A stretch of 64,000 nt of DNA from JBMYYE01 sp049609065 (GTDB lineage Bacteria; Pseudomonadota; Alphaproteobacteria; Rhodobacterales; Rhodobacteraceae). The position numbers and the translations under genes are program-made. Shown here one piece after another: positions 45,502 to 53,776 of the stretch. The notes beneath the pieces are model-generated. The model did not search any database. It was not told the DNA's origin and saw only the letters and a program-made list of their open reading frames with translations. Position 1 is the first letter of the stretch, and every line of letters begins with the position of its first letter. The stretch covers positions 6,057-70,056 of the forward strand of contig JBMYYE010000001.1 of assembly GCA_049609065.1 (NCBI GenBank). The letters are read 5' to 3'.

Positions 45502-45547
45502 AAATTGTTTAATGGTGGGACTGCCTAAACATATGCAGCATCCACCT

Positions 45548-46003
45548 TTAATAGAGCTGAAGCAGAATAAAGTAGAAAAAATTGTAAGCTAAATCGACTA
45601 TAAGGTAACTTGCAGTAGCCATAAATAAAAACTTGGGGATTTGCATTTCAAGAGTCGTGAGCCGCGGCCCTTTTTTCAAGTCCCCTGAAATTTCACAGGA
45701 ATTGAATTTTTTCCATTCTAGTTCGAACGCCCTAATTCCCATACTATCTTCTAAATCAGTAACTACCGCAAATTTTGCTTTTTGTAATTCTTTAAAATAG
45801 CAGATTGTCCGCCACCAAATCAAAGCGATTGCGCCCACTGCGATAGCAATAATTCGTTCATCAATGCTAATATTTGTAGCTAATAGGGAGCAAAGTGCGG
45901 CCAGTAGCGTTATATAGGTATTTGAGGCATTCTGGCGGCGACTTTCATTTGCAGATATTGTTTGTACGTATGTTGCATATATATTTGATAATTCTGAACG
46001 CAT
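45548..46003 (-). CDS. RipA-like two-helix membrane protein, second gene of a TIR cassette
   Basis: A 151-residue membrane protein with an N-terminal helix (SNIYATYVQTISANESRRQN), two close hydrophobic helices at about residues 26-41 and 46-65, a cytoplasmic middle part, and one more near the C-terminus (LFMATASYLIVDLAYNFFYF). The pattern resembles the RipA family of oligomeric membrane proteins and SLATT-type effectors. The ATG at 46003 is chosen; a TTG at 46024 would overlap the TIR gene by 19 bases. It follows the TIR gene with a two-base gap, is AT-rich like it, and could be the killing effector. Confidence 0.72.
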   Translation of the reverse strand: MRSELSNIYATYVQTISANESRRQNASNTYITLLAALCSLLATNISIDERIIAIAVGAIALIWWRTICYFKELQKAKFAVVTDLEDSMGIRAFELEWKKFNSCEISGDLKKGPRLTTLEMQIPKFLFMATASYLIVDLAYNFFYFILLQLY

Positions 46004-46005
46004 GG

Positions 46006-46428
46006 TTATTGTTTGTTCCGCCAAATAGCATCAATTACACTTTGCCCAGTCCAGTTAACGACTTCATGCGCTGCCTGTCTAACGGTGGTCGAAGTTTTCT
46101 CTTGCCCCCAAGGGTTTACACCAACAATTGGCTTAAGCAACTTTTGGGAACTGGAAATTTCTTTCGATATCCAATTGCTATAGCTTGCATACATTCCTGT
46201 GGGAATGACCACGACATCTGATCTCCCAATTCTTTGCTCAATTGCATGGAGAAGTTGAGTAGCGTTGCTTGCATTGTGTATAGGATCATGTTGGGGGATT
46301 GATTGATCGATAAAGTGAATTGGCATGCCATGACTGTTCCACTGCTTACGAAATATCCAATCACTTAATGTGTTGTAATGTCCTGAATAGGACCATGAGT
46401 GACTTATGAAGACATTGACTTGATACAC
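46006..46428 (-). CDS. TIR-like protein (ThsB / DUF1863 type)
   Basis: A 140-residue TIR-fold protein. The sequence opens VNVFISHSWSYSGHYNTL, typical of the ThsB-like TIR group, and a probable catalytic Glu is Glu90 in SNWISKEI; KPIVGVNPWG follows as in the family. These proteins make signal nucleotides or degrade NAD upon phage infection. GTG start with AGGGAG eight bases upstream. Its promoter is at 46470-46497. It is the first gene of a two-gene cassette with the membrane protein below it, on AT-rich DNA between acuI and a class V aminotransferase gene. Confidence 0.85.
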   Translation of the reverse strand: MYQVNVFISHSWSYSGHYNTLSDWIFRKQWNSHGMPIHFIDQSIPQHDPIHNASNATQLLHAIEQRIGRSDVVVIPTGMYASYSNWISKEISSSQKLLKPIVGVNPWGQEKTSTTVRQAAHEVVNWTGQSVIDAIWRNKQ

Positions 46429-46469
46429 GTGATCTCCCTATCTTTTTCAAGGTTTTTTATGTATAACAG

Positions 46470-46497
46470 AATATAGTTAGCAGCAGGCCAATTTCAA
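46470..46497 (-). promoter_or_regulatory. Promoter of the TIR cassette
   Basis: On the minus strand TTGAAA (46492-46497) and TATATT (46470-46475), 16 bases apart, lie about 42 bases before the GTG start. A near-consensus sigma-70 promoter, so the cassette may be constitutively expressed. Confidence 0.6.
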
Positions 46498-46583
46498 TGT
46501 GCAAAGGTTGAGTTTTGTTTGCTGTCCTCTTGACCTTGGACGGCCATAATGCGTTCCTGCCTCAAAAGCACAAAGGAGCGTCC

Positions 46584-47807
46584 ATGACACTTGATATTGA
46601 TTTTGTACGTGCGCAATTCCCTGCGTTTTCTGAAGCCAGCTTAAAGGGCCAAGCGTTTTTTGAAAACGCAGGCGGTAGCTATACATGTCGCCAGGTGATT
46701 GACCGCCTCACACGCTATTATCACACGCGCAAGGTTCAACCTTATGGACCATATGCAGCCTCAACCCTTGCGGGCGCTGAAATGGACGAGGCGCGCGCGC
46801 GTCTTGCTGGCTTGATGAATGTGGCCACGGACGAAGTGTCCTTTGGCCCATCAACCACGCAAAACACCTATGTTTTGGCCAATGCTTTTCGTCAGCATTT
46901 GTCAAAGGGCGATGCGATCATCGTGACCAACCAAGATCACGAAGCCAATTCAGGCCCATGGCGGCGTTTGGCGGATGAGGGGATCGAGGTCCGCGAATGG
47001 CGCATTGACCCTGAAACGGGGCATTTGGATATCGATGATTTAAAAACGCTTCTGGATGAGAAGGTCAAACTCTTGTGTTTTCCCCATTGTTCCAATGTCA
47101 TCGGGGAACTCAATGATGTGGCGGCGATTTGTGCTTTGGCCCGTTCAAATGGCACCTATACCTGCGTCGATGGGGTGAGCTATGCACCTCATGGGCTATC
47201 GGATGTTACGGCATTGGGTGCCGATATCTATCTGTTTTCTGCGTATAAAACATATGGACCTCATCAAGGGGTGATGGTGATCCGCCATGCGCTTGGGGTG
47301 GTGCTGCCAAATCAAGGTCACTATTTTAATGGGGATGTGCTTTATAAACGGTTTACGCCTGCGGGTCCTGATCACGCGCAGGTTGCGGCCTGCGCGGGGA
47401 TGGCGGATTATTTTGATACGCTTCATGCACATCACTTTGCAGCGGAAACGAGCCCCGTGAAACGGAGCGCAGCGGTTCATGATTTGATTCGCACCCATGA
47501 AACAATGTTATTGCAGCCCCTTCTTGATTATGTGGCGGCGAAAAACTCGGTTCGGTTGATTGGTCCATCTGACGCCACAAACCGCGCGCCAACCGTGGCG
47601 CTTGCGCTCAAATCCTCCCCACAGGATGCGGCCGCGCAGTTGGCAAAACACGGCATCATGGCCTCGGCGACAAATTTTTATGCCATCCGCGCATTGGAGG
47701 CCATGGGGCTAGACCCCCAAGACGGCGTTTTACGCCTCAGCTTCGTGCATTACACGTCCCAAGATGAGGTATCAAAGCTTCTCCAAGCGCTAGAGGACGT
47801 CCTCTAA
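46584..47807 (+). CDS. Class V aminotransferase (cysteine desulfurase-like)
   Basis: A 407-residue PLP enzyme. The start at 46584 has an AAAGGAG site seven bases upstream; an earlier frame start is rejected. Motifs: FGPSTTQNTYVLANAF near the phosphate site, CVDGVSYAPHG with the cofactor Asp, and the PLP lysine in LFSAYKTYGPH near residue 226. It belongs to the SufS/NifS-like group but has no neighbouring sulfur-carrier gene, so a desulfurase, selenocysteine lyase or kynureninase-like role are all possible. Overlaps the next start by one base. Confidence 0.86.
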   Translation: MTLDIDFVRAQFPAFSEASLKGQAFFENAGGSYTCRQVIDRLTRYYHTRKVQPYGPYAASTLAGAEMDEARARLAGLMNVATDEVSFGPSTTQNTYVLANAFRQHLSKGDAIIVTNQDHEANSGPWRRLADEGIEVREWRIDPETGHLDIDDLKTLLDEKVKLLCFPHCSNVIGELNDVAAICALARSNGTYTCVDGVSYAPHGLSDVTALGADIYLFSAYKTYGPHQGVMVIRHALGVVLPNQGHYFNGDVLYKRFTPAGPDHAQVAACAGMADYFDTLHAHHFAAETSPVKRSAAVHDLIRTHETMLLQPLLDYVAAKNSVRLIGPSDATNRAPTVALALKSSPQDAAAQLAKHGIMASATNFYAIRALEAMGLDPQDGVLRLSFVHYTSQDEVSKLLQALEDVL

Positions 47808-48907
47808 TGGCCAGTGTGTTCATTTATGGAACCTTGTGCCATCTGCCGCTTTTGGAGCTGGTGTCAGGGGATATGCCAAAGATATCCAAAGATCAGATCA
47901 CGGGATTTCGGGCGACATTTTCCACGGATCATTCCTATCCCGTTTTGGTGCCAGATGCGGACGCGGTTTTGCCTGGATTGCGGCTTGAAAATCTAGGCGC
48001 ATCTGCGCTGTTGCGATTGGATTATTACGAAGGGCTCTTTGGATATAAGCGGCAGGCACATACCTTATCCTCAGGGGAAGTTGCCGAAATCTACATGCCG
48101 CCTGCGCTGGAAACACCCACAGAAACGCCGTGGGATTTAACGAGGTGGTTGCCAAATTGGGCGGACCTCACTTTGGAAATGGCCCGTGAAATCATGGCAT
48201 TAGAGGGGTGCGTTGCCCCTGGCGCGATCACCGCGCGGTGGGGACGCATGCGCATGGAAGCCGGCGCACGGATCCGAGGGAAGGCCACAACGCGTCGTGG
48301 GCAGTTTGGCCATAATGATGTGACTTTGACGTCAACGCGCCATGTGCATACGGGGTTCTTTTCGACCCAAGCACTAGACCTTTCCGTTCCGCAATACTTA
48401 AGCGATGATAGGCTTGAAATGACCCGCGAAGTCATGCTGGTGGGGGATGTTATCACACTTCTTCCTTATGATCCGGTACATGACCGCGTTTTGGTGGTGG
48501 AACAGTTTCGCGCAGGCCCGTTTTTGCGCAATGACCCCGCGCCATGGACATGGGAACCCGTTGCGGGACTAATTGATCCCCTTGAAAGTCCAGAAAAGGC
48601 CGCCATTCGCGAATGTCGTGAAGAAACGGGACAAGAGATCGGAAAATTGATCCCAATTGGGGCAGGTTATCCATCCCCAGGTGGACTTATGGAATATCAT
48701 TACAATTTTATTGGGCTATGCGATCTATCGGATGATGCGCCGCGCGTTGCGGGGCTTGTGGATGAACATGAAGACATTCAGTCAAGCATAGTTGACTTTT
48801 CTAAGGCCTATGCCGGGATCATGTCTGGTCAAGTAAATACAATGCCTTTGATGTTTGGTTTGTCATGGTTGGCGCTTAATCGCGATAGGTTGCGTGCGGG
48901 TGCTTGA
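47807..48907 (+). CDS. Fusion: gamma-glutamylcyclotransferase-like domain + NUDIX hydrolase
   Basis: A 366-residue two-domain protein. Residues 1-95 resemble the GGCT/AIG2 fold (ASVFIYGTLCHLPLLELV, LRLDYYEGLFGYKRQ), and residues about 205-355 are a NUDIX domain with the box GLIDPLESPEKAAIRECREETGQEIG. The NUDIX part resembles ADP-ribose pyrophosphatase; the N-terminal part may recognise or pre-cleave a peptide or glutamyl group. Such fusions are known in Rhodobacterales but their substrate is not established. The start codon overlaps the aminotransferase stop by one base (TAATG), so the two are coupled. Confidence 0.82.
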   Translation: MASVFIYGTLCHLPLLELVSGDMPKISKDQITGFRATFSTDHSYPVLVPDADAVLPGLRLENLGASALLRLDYYEGLFGYKRQAHTLSSGEVAEIYMPPALETPTETPWDLTRWLPNWADLTLEMAREIMALEGCVAPGAITARWGRMRMEAGARIRGKATTRRGQFGHNDVTLTSTRHVHTGFFSTQALDLSVPQYLSDDRLEMTREVMLVGDVITLLPYDPVHDRVLVVEQFRAGPFLRNDPAPWTWEPVAGLIDPLESPEKAAIRECREETGQEIGKLIPIGAGYPSPGGLMEYHYNFIGLCDLSDDAPRVAGLVDEHEDIQSSIVDFSKAYAGIMSGQVNTMPLMFGLSWLALNRDRLRAGA

Positions 48908-48957
48908 GTTCACGCGCTGCGCGACATAAGTTTCACATATAACGAATGAGGAATATT

Positions 48958-49995
48958 ATGGCCGCTTTAAAATCTTCAGTGATTGACGCAATTGGAAACA
49001 CGCCGCTTATCCGCCTGAAAGGGCCATCAGAGGCAACAGGATGTGACATTTACGGCAAAGCCGAGTTCATGAACCCAGGCCAATCGGTCAAAGACCGCGC
49101 GGCATTGTTTATCATTCGTGATGCCATCGCGTCTGGCCGCCTCAAAGAGGGTGGCACAATTGTTGAAGGCACCGCAGGGAATACGGGTATCGGGCTTGCG
49201 CTGGTCGGGTCTGCGATGGGCTTTAAGACCGTGATCGTTATTCCTGAAACGCAAAGCCAAGAAAAAAAAGATATGATCCAATTGGCGGGGGCAGAACTCG
49301 TTCAGGTGCCGGCTGCGCCATATAAGAATTCAAACAATTATGTGCGATATTCTGGACGATTGGCAGAAAAACTTGCACAAACGGAACCAAATGGTGCAAT
49401 CTGGGCCAATCAATTTGATAATGTCGCCAACCGGCAGGCGCATGTGGAAACCACCGCACCCGAGATCCTTAGCGATCTCCCTGATGTGGATGGGTTTATC
49501 TGTGCGGTTGGGTCTGGTGGGACACTTGCTGGGGTTGCAGAAGGATTGCGCGCCCAAAAGAGTGACGTGAAAATTGGCATTGCAGATCCTGAAGGCGCGG
49601 CGCTTTATAGCTATTACAAGACTGGTGAATTTGCCTCCACAGGCGGGTCAATCACCGAAGGGATCGGGCAGGGGCGTATCACCGCCAACCTTGAAGGTTT
49701 CACACCCGATTTTGCCTATCAAGTGCCAGATGCCGAAGGGCTTGAAGTTGTGTTCAAGCTGGCCGAAGAAGAGGGCCTCGTTCTTGGGGGATCCAGTGCG
49801 ATCAATATCGCAGGCGCCATGCGCATGGCACGTGAGATGGGGCCAGGTCATAAAATCGTAACCATGTTATGTGATACGGGCTCTCGCTATCAATCGAAGC
49901 TTTATAATCCTGCGTTTTTGCGGGATAAAGGGTTGCCAGTGCCCAATTGGATTGCCAAAAAGGCCCGTGATATCCCGTCCGCATTTGAGGACTAA
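48958..49995 (+). CDS. cysK: Cysteine synthase A
   Basis: O-acetylserine sulfhydrylase, 345 residues, making cysteine from O-acetylserine and sulfide. PLP lysine in NPGQSVKDRAAL, substrate loop EGTAGNTGIGLAL, cofactor glycine loop GSGGTLAGVAEGL, and GGSSAINIAGA later. The start at 48958 (MAALKSSVID) follows GAGGAATATT; a start 12 bases upstream would only add MRNI. It is longer than E. coli CysK (323) but of the class seen in alphaproteobacteria. Confidence 0.9.
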   Translation: MAALKSSVIDAIGNTPLIRLKGPSEATGCDIYGKAEFMNPGQSVKDRAALFIIRDAIASGRLKEGGTIVEGTAGNTGIGLALVGSAMGFKTVIVIPETQSQEKKDMIQLAGAELVQVPAAPYKNSNNYVRYSGRLAEKLAQTEPNGAIWANQFDNVANRQAHVETTAPEILSDLPDVDGFICAVGSGGTLAGVAEGLRAQKSDVKIGIADPEGAALYSYYKTGEFASTGGSITEGIGQGRITANLEGFTPDFAYQVPDAEGLEVVFKLAEEEGLVLGGSSAINIAGAMRMAREMGPGHKIVTMLCDTGSRYQSKLYNPAFLRDKGLPVPNWIAKKARDIPSAFED

Positions 49996-50010
49996 TTCAG
50001 GAAGTTAGAC

Positions 50011-52440
50011 GTGCACCATTTTAATATGTTTTTAAGTGCCCAAAGCCAGTTTTCCTTGCGGATTCTGGCTTTTCTTTTTGTCGCCTTATGGATGGGAGCG
50101 CAGCCAAGCTTCGCCCAAGAAACCAGTGAAGCCATAGAACTGCCCGAACAAACCTTGTCCGTTCTGGTACCGACCACCACATTCCATACCACGGCAAAAG
50201 AGCCGGATTATGAAACATGGGCGCGCACAGCGCGGCGCGCAGAAGAGGCGGTGACATCTGCGCGCGCTTCGGAACAGGCCTTTGAAAACCTCCGTAAAGA
50301 GATCGAGCTTTGGCGTGATGAATTTGGCAAAGCGCGCAGCCTTGTTTCTGCGCCTGTACGTGACATTGAAGCGCTGATTGCTGAACTTGGCCCTGTGCCA
50401 GAGCCCCCCGCAGTGGAGCCGTTTGCAATCCAACAACGCCGCGCGGAAATGCAAGAGCAACTTGCCGTATTGCGCGCGCCTATTTTGCGCGCAGAAGAAG
50501 CCTATCGCCGCGCCAATAGCCTAATCGGAGCTGTGGATCGTATTTTGCGTGAACGGGAAGCGGCCGCGCTTTGGTCTTTGGGCCCGTCCCCTGTTAATCC
50601 TGCGCGCTGGCCCAGTGCATTTTCACATATTATGCAGGCATATCATTCGGTTAAGGCGGATTTTTCACGCGAAGTTAATTCTGATTTCTTTTCGTCTGAG
50701 CTAAAGAAAAACATCGTTCCTGTTGTTGTTTTGTTGTTAATCGGACTGGTTTTATGTCTGCGTGGTCATTCCTGGGGGCTTCGTTTGTCTGGGTTGCTGG
50801 CGCGCGCGGTGCGCAAGCCTGCGGCAAAAAACGCGGTTGGGGCCGTGCTCTCGATTGCGCCTTTCGTGCTGCAATTCATCGGGGTTCTGGCTATTACGGC
50901 TGCCTTGTTTGTGGCGGGGTTGGTCGGCATTCGCGGGGAGCTTTTTGTTGGGGCAATTCCGGCTATTTTTGCCTTGGCGTTGGTCGGGAAATGGCTTGCG
51001 GATGAGGCGTTGCAGCACCGCCATGGTCGGGCTGTGATCTTTGATGTTCCTGCACCTGTTGCGGAACGCTTTGGCCGCTATTTTGCGCCTATTGGAGGGG
51101 CGCTTATCGGTCTATATGGGGTGCTATCGGACTTTTCTGAGATCGAAGGGTTTGAACCCGCGACATCAGCGGTTCTTTTGTTTCCTGTCTTGGTCGGTGG
51201 TGCCTTTTTACTGTGGCGGATCGCACGGGTTTTAATGTCCCATCAGTTGGATAGCGATTGCGAAAGCGGGGCCTTTTGGGACCGTATTGTGCGCAATTTT
51301 GGCCGTGTCTTGCTGTTTGTTGCTGTTGTTGGGGTTGCACTTGCGGCTTTAGGGATGGGGTATGCGGCCGAACGTCTTGTGTTTTCGTCGTTGGGGACTG
51401 TTGCGCTTGTGACTTTTGGCGCAATATTACAGCGCCTGATTGCAGATATTTATGACACATTTGTTCGCCCAACGGATGCGCCGGTGCACGGTCAGGCGCT
51501 TATTCCTGTGTTGGGTGGCTTTATCATCACGGGGCTGTCTTTGCCGCTCTTGGCGCTGGTGTGGGGGGTGCGCAGCACGGATCTTGGGGAAATGTGGGCC
51601 CAATTTGTCAAAGGTGTGAGCATCGGAGACACCACCATTTCGCCCAAGGCTTTCATGGTGTTTGCCGTAATCTTTACCATTGGCTATTTGGCAACACGGA
51701 TGCTGCAAGGCGCCTTGCGGAGCTCCGTTTTACCTAAAACGCGCCTTGATCCTGGCGGGCAGGCGGCGGTTGTTTCGGGCATTGGATATGTCGGATTTTT
51801 CTTAGCTGCGATCGTGGCTATAACTGCCGCTGGATTTGATTTGTCCTCCATTGCGATTGTGGCAGGGGCTTTGTCCGTTGGCATCGGTTTTGGTCTGCAA
51901 AACATTGTTTCCAACTTTGTTTCTGGCATTATTTTGTTGATTGAGCGCCCTGTATCGCCGGGCGACTGGATCGAAGTTGGCGCCGTTCAAGGCTATGTGC
52001 GCGAAATCTCTGTGCGCTCCACGCGGATTGAAACCTTTGATCGTGCGGATGTGATTGTGCCGAACGCGGATCTCGTGTCGGGGGTTGTGACCAATATGAC
52101 CCATGGCAAGCTGACGGGTCGTGTGATCGTGCCTGTGGGGGTGGCTTATGGGTCTGATAGCCGTGTTGTCGAACGCGTCCTGCGCGAAATTGCTGAGGCC
52201 CACCCTATGGTGCTCGCGGACCCTGCGCCTTATGTGGTGTTCCAAGGGTTTGGGGCTGATAGCATGGATTTTGAAATCCGCGCCATTTTGCGGGATGTGA
52301 ATTGGGTTTTGTCGACAAAATCCGACATGAACCATGACATTGCCCGCCGCTTCGCCGAAGAAGGCATCGAAATCCCATTTGCTCAGCGCGATATCTGGAT
52401 CAAAAACCCAGAAGCGATCCCCAATGGGGCGAAAGACTAA
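50011..52440 (+). CDS. Mechanosensitive channel, MscS/MscK-like with DUF3772
   Basis: An 809-residue inner-membrane channel. A signal-like N-terminus (residues 12-32) leads to a periplasmic domain of about 200 residues with coiled-coil character and a DUF3772 signature (residues 50-180); then many helices, and the MscS pore helix region GALSVGIGFGLQNIVSNFVSGIILLIERPVSPGD (about residues 625-660) followed by the beta domain. GTG start with a GGAAG site 7 bases before. Releases osmolytes under hypo-osmotic shock. Follows cysK by 15 bases. Confidence 0.9.
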   Translation: MHHFNMFLSAQSQFSLRILAFLFVALWMGAQPSFAQETSEAIELPEQTLSVLVPTTTFHTTAKEPDYETWARTARRAEEAVTSARASEQAFENLRKEIELWRDEFGKARSLVSAPVRDIEALIAELGPVPEPPAVEPFAIQQRRAEMQEQLAVLRAPILRAEEAYRRANSLIGAVDRILREREAAALWSLGPSPVNPARWPSAFSHIMQAYHSVKADFSREVNSDFFSSELKKNIVPVVVLLLIGLVLCLRGHSWGLRLSGLLARAVRKPAAKNAVGAVLSIAPFVLQFIGVLAITAALFVAGLVGIRGELFVGAIPAIFALALVGKWLADEALQHRHGRAVIFDVPAPVAERFGRYFAPIGGALIGLYGVLSDFSEIEGFEPATSAVLLFPVLVGGAFLLWRIARVLMSHQLDSDCESGAFWDRIVRNFGRVLLFVAVVGVALAALGMGYAAERLVFSSLGTVALVTFGAILQRLIADIYDTFVRPTDAPVHGQALIPVLGGFIITGLSLPLLALVWGVRSTDLGEMWAQFVKGVSIGDTTISPKAFMVFAVIFTIGYLATRMLQGALRSSVLPKTRLDPGGQAAVVSGIGYVGFFLAAIVAITAAGFDLSSIAIVAGALSVGIGFGLQNIVSNFVSGIILLIERPVSPGDWIEVGAVQGYVREISVRSTRIETFDRADVIVPNADLVSGVVTNMTHGKLTGRVIVPVGVAYGSDSRVVERVLREIAEAHPMVLADPAPYVVFQGFGADSMDFEIRAILRDVNWVLSTKSDMNHDIARRFAEEGIEIPFAQRDIWIKNPEAIPNGAKD

Positions 52441-52624
52441 GTTATGAAATCACGCGCGCTCCACCTGTGGAACGCCACGCATTTTCTGAGACATATTAAG
52501 AACCGCGTCATGTAATATTGCTTCAAAGGTAAAGCATTTCTGACTCAAGCTCGACCTTGGCTGCGACCTGCGCCAAGGTCGACAGTGGGGGACCAAGGGT
52601 GAATTTGTCCCAGTTGTGTGAATG

Positions 52625-52840
52625 TTAGTTTTTGGGTGTAGTAATTTCTTGCGTTTGCCGCTGTGGATCAACACACCAAAGATATAGAAACGCTCCGCCG
52701 AAGAACGTGCCCGCTAGGCCTACACCAAAAATGGCATTGAGCGGCACACCTTGTTGATCAAACCAATGAAACGCTCTGGGGGCCTTGTACGGGGTGAGGC
52801 GCAGGCAAGGATCGCTATTTTGGCGGCAATCGCGTGGGAA
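52625..52840 (-). pseudogene. Probable gene remnant beside tRNA-Ser
   Basis: On the minus strand an open frame with no ATG encodes about 71 residues that look protein-like: PRDCRQNSDPCLRLTP, then a helix PLNAIFGVGLAGTFFGGAFL and a polar tail. A stop lies immediately upstream in frame, so the 5' part is missing. It is best read as the 3' end of a lost gene for a small membrane protein, next to an integration-prone tRNA. It cannot be ruled out that a GTG inside gives a 43-residue protein. Confidence 0.4.
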
Positions 52841-52895
52841 TTATTAATTAGGATACATTTTTTTCACTTTTCGCACAGATAAACGATCTTGCCTC

Positions 52896-52923
52896 TTGAT
52901 CCTCTCCTAAAAACGGTTGTAAA
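52896..52923 (+). promoter_or_regulatory. Possible promoter of the tRNA-Ser gene
   Basis: TTGATC (52896-52901) and TGTAAA (52918-52923) are 16 bases apart, 12 bases upstream of the tRNA 5' end. Weak -10 match. Confidence 0.4.
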
Positions 52924-52934
52924 GACCCCACAAC

Positions 52935-53024
52935 GGACAGGTGGCCGAGTGGTCGAAGGCGCACGCCTGGAAAGTGTGTAGGCGGGAGACCGTCTCCAGG
53001 GTTCGAATCCCTGTCTGTCCGCCA
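52935..53024 (+). tRNA. tRNA-Ser (anticodon GGA)
   Basis: A 90-base class II tRNA: acceptor stem GGACAGG with TCTGTCC, discriminator G and encoded CCA; anticodon loop CTGGAAA gives GGA, reading UCC/UCU. Long variable arm GGCGGGAGACCGTCTC and T-loop GGGTTCGAATCCC confirm serine identity. Its 3' end is a likely attachment site, and the sequence to the right is AT-rich and unusual. Confidence 0.95.
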
Positions 53025-53776
53025 CTAAATCTCTTATCTGTTTGTTTTACTTGTATATTTATGAGATTTGACGTTTTTGCCCTTCAATTTATCCCTCAAG
53101 CAACTAATTTCTAGTTCTGTGCAGTAATTTTCGAAGCTAAGCCGCTGAATAAATGTTTTTTGAACTCCCCCCCAATGATTTCACTCAAACGGTGGATGAT
53201 ATGGAGGGGAAATGTAAGATGGACTTGAAATAATTTGCAAAATTTGTCGGAATAGCTAGAAATTGAGTGTAAATGACCCAAATGGTCTCATTTAGAATTT
53301 GTAGCTTTCGGAGTTCCTCCTCGATGGAAACTGAGTTTTTAGGATGCCGATTTTAATAATTGTGATATTTCGAAGCCCATAAAAATTACTGCATAGATAA
53401 TAAATTTTTCCAAAACCTTATATTGTTTCAAAAGTATTTCGAGGTAGGCCATTCCAAGAGCTGTTGTGTGACCGACAGCCCTTCGCCTAGTCGCATAACC
53501 CACATGAATACCGCGTTCGATGCCGTCTTCATGTTCAGGAACGCTACGTTACTACCCCAATGGGATTGTCCGGTAGCCGGTTAGGTTGTGTGTCTGTTAT
53601 TAGCATTGGAATGAAACGTGCTGCAGATGATGGTGGTGTTTGATGTTGCAGCTTATTGTTCGGGCGTCGGTATCCAGGTATCGAAATTGTGTAATCGCCT
53701 CGAAAATTAGGGCGGCCCCATTCTTTAGATAAATTATGAGGCCATCACGACGAACATATTAGATTATTTGATGCTA
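53025..53776. other. 750-base AT-rich gene-free region after tRNA-Ser
   Basis: No frame of 60 codons or more and no obvious RNA. Composition is clearly AT-richer than the window average. It may be the trace of an integrated element or untranslated 3' sequence of the island; I saw no repeat of the tRNA 3' end, no integrase and no insertion-sequence ends in it. Confidence 0.5.
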
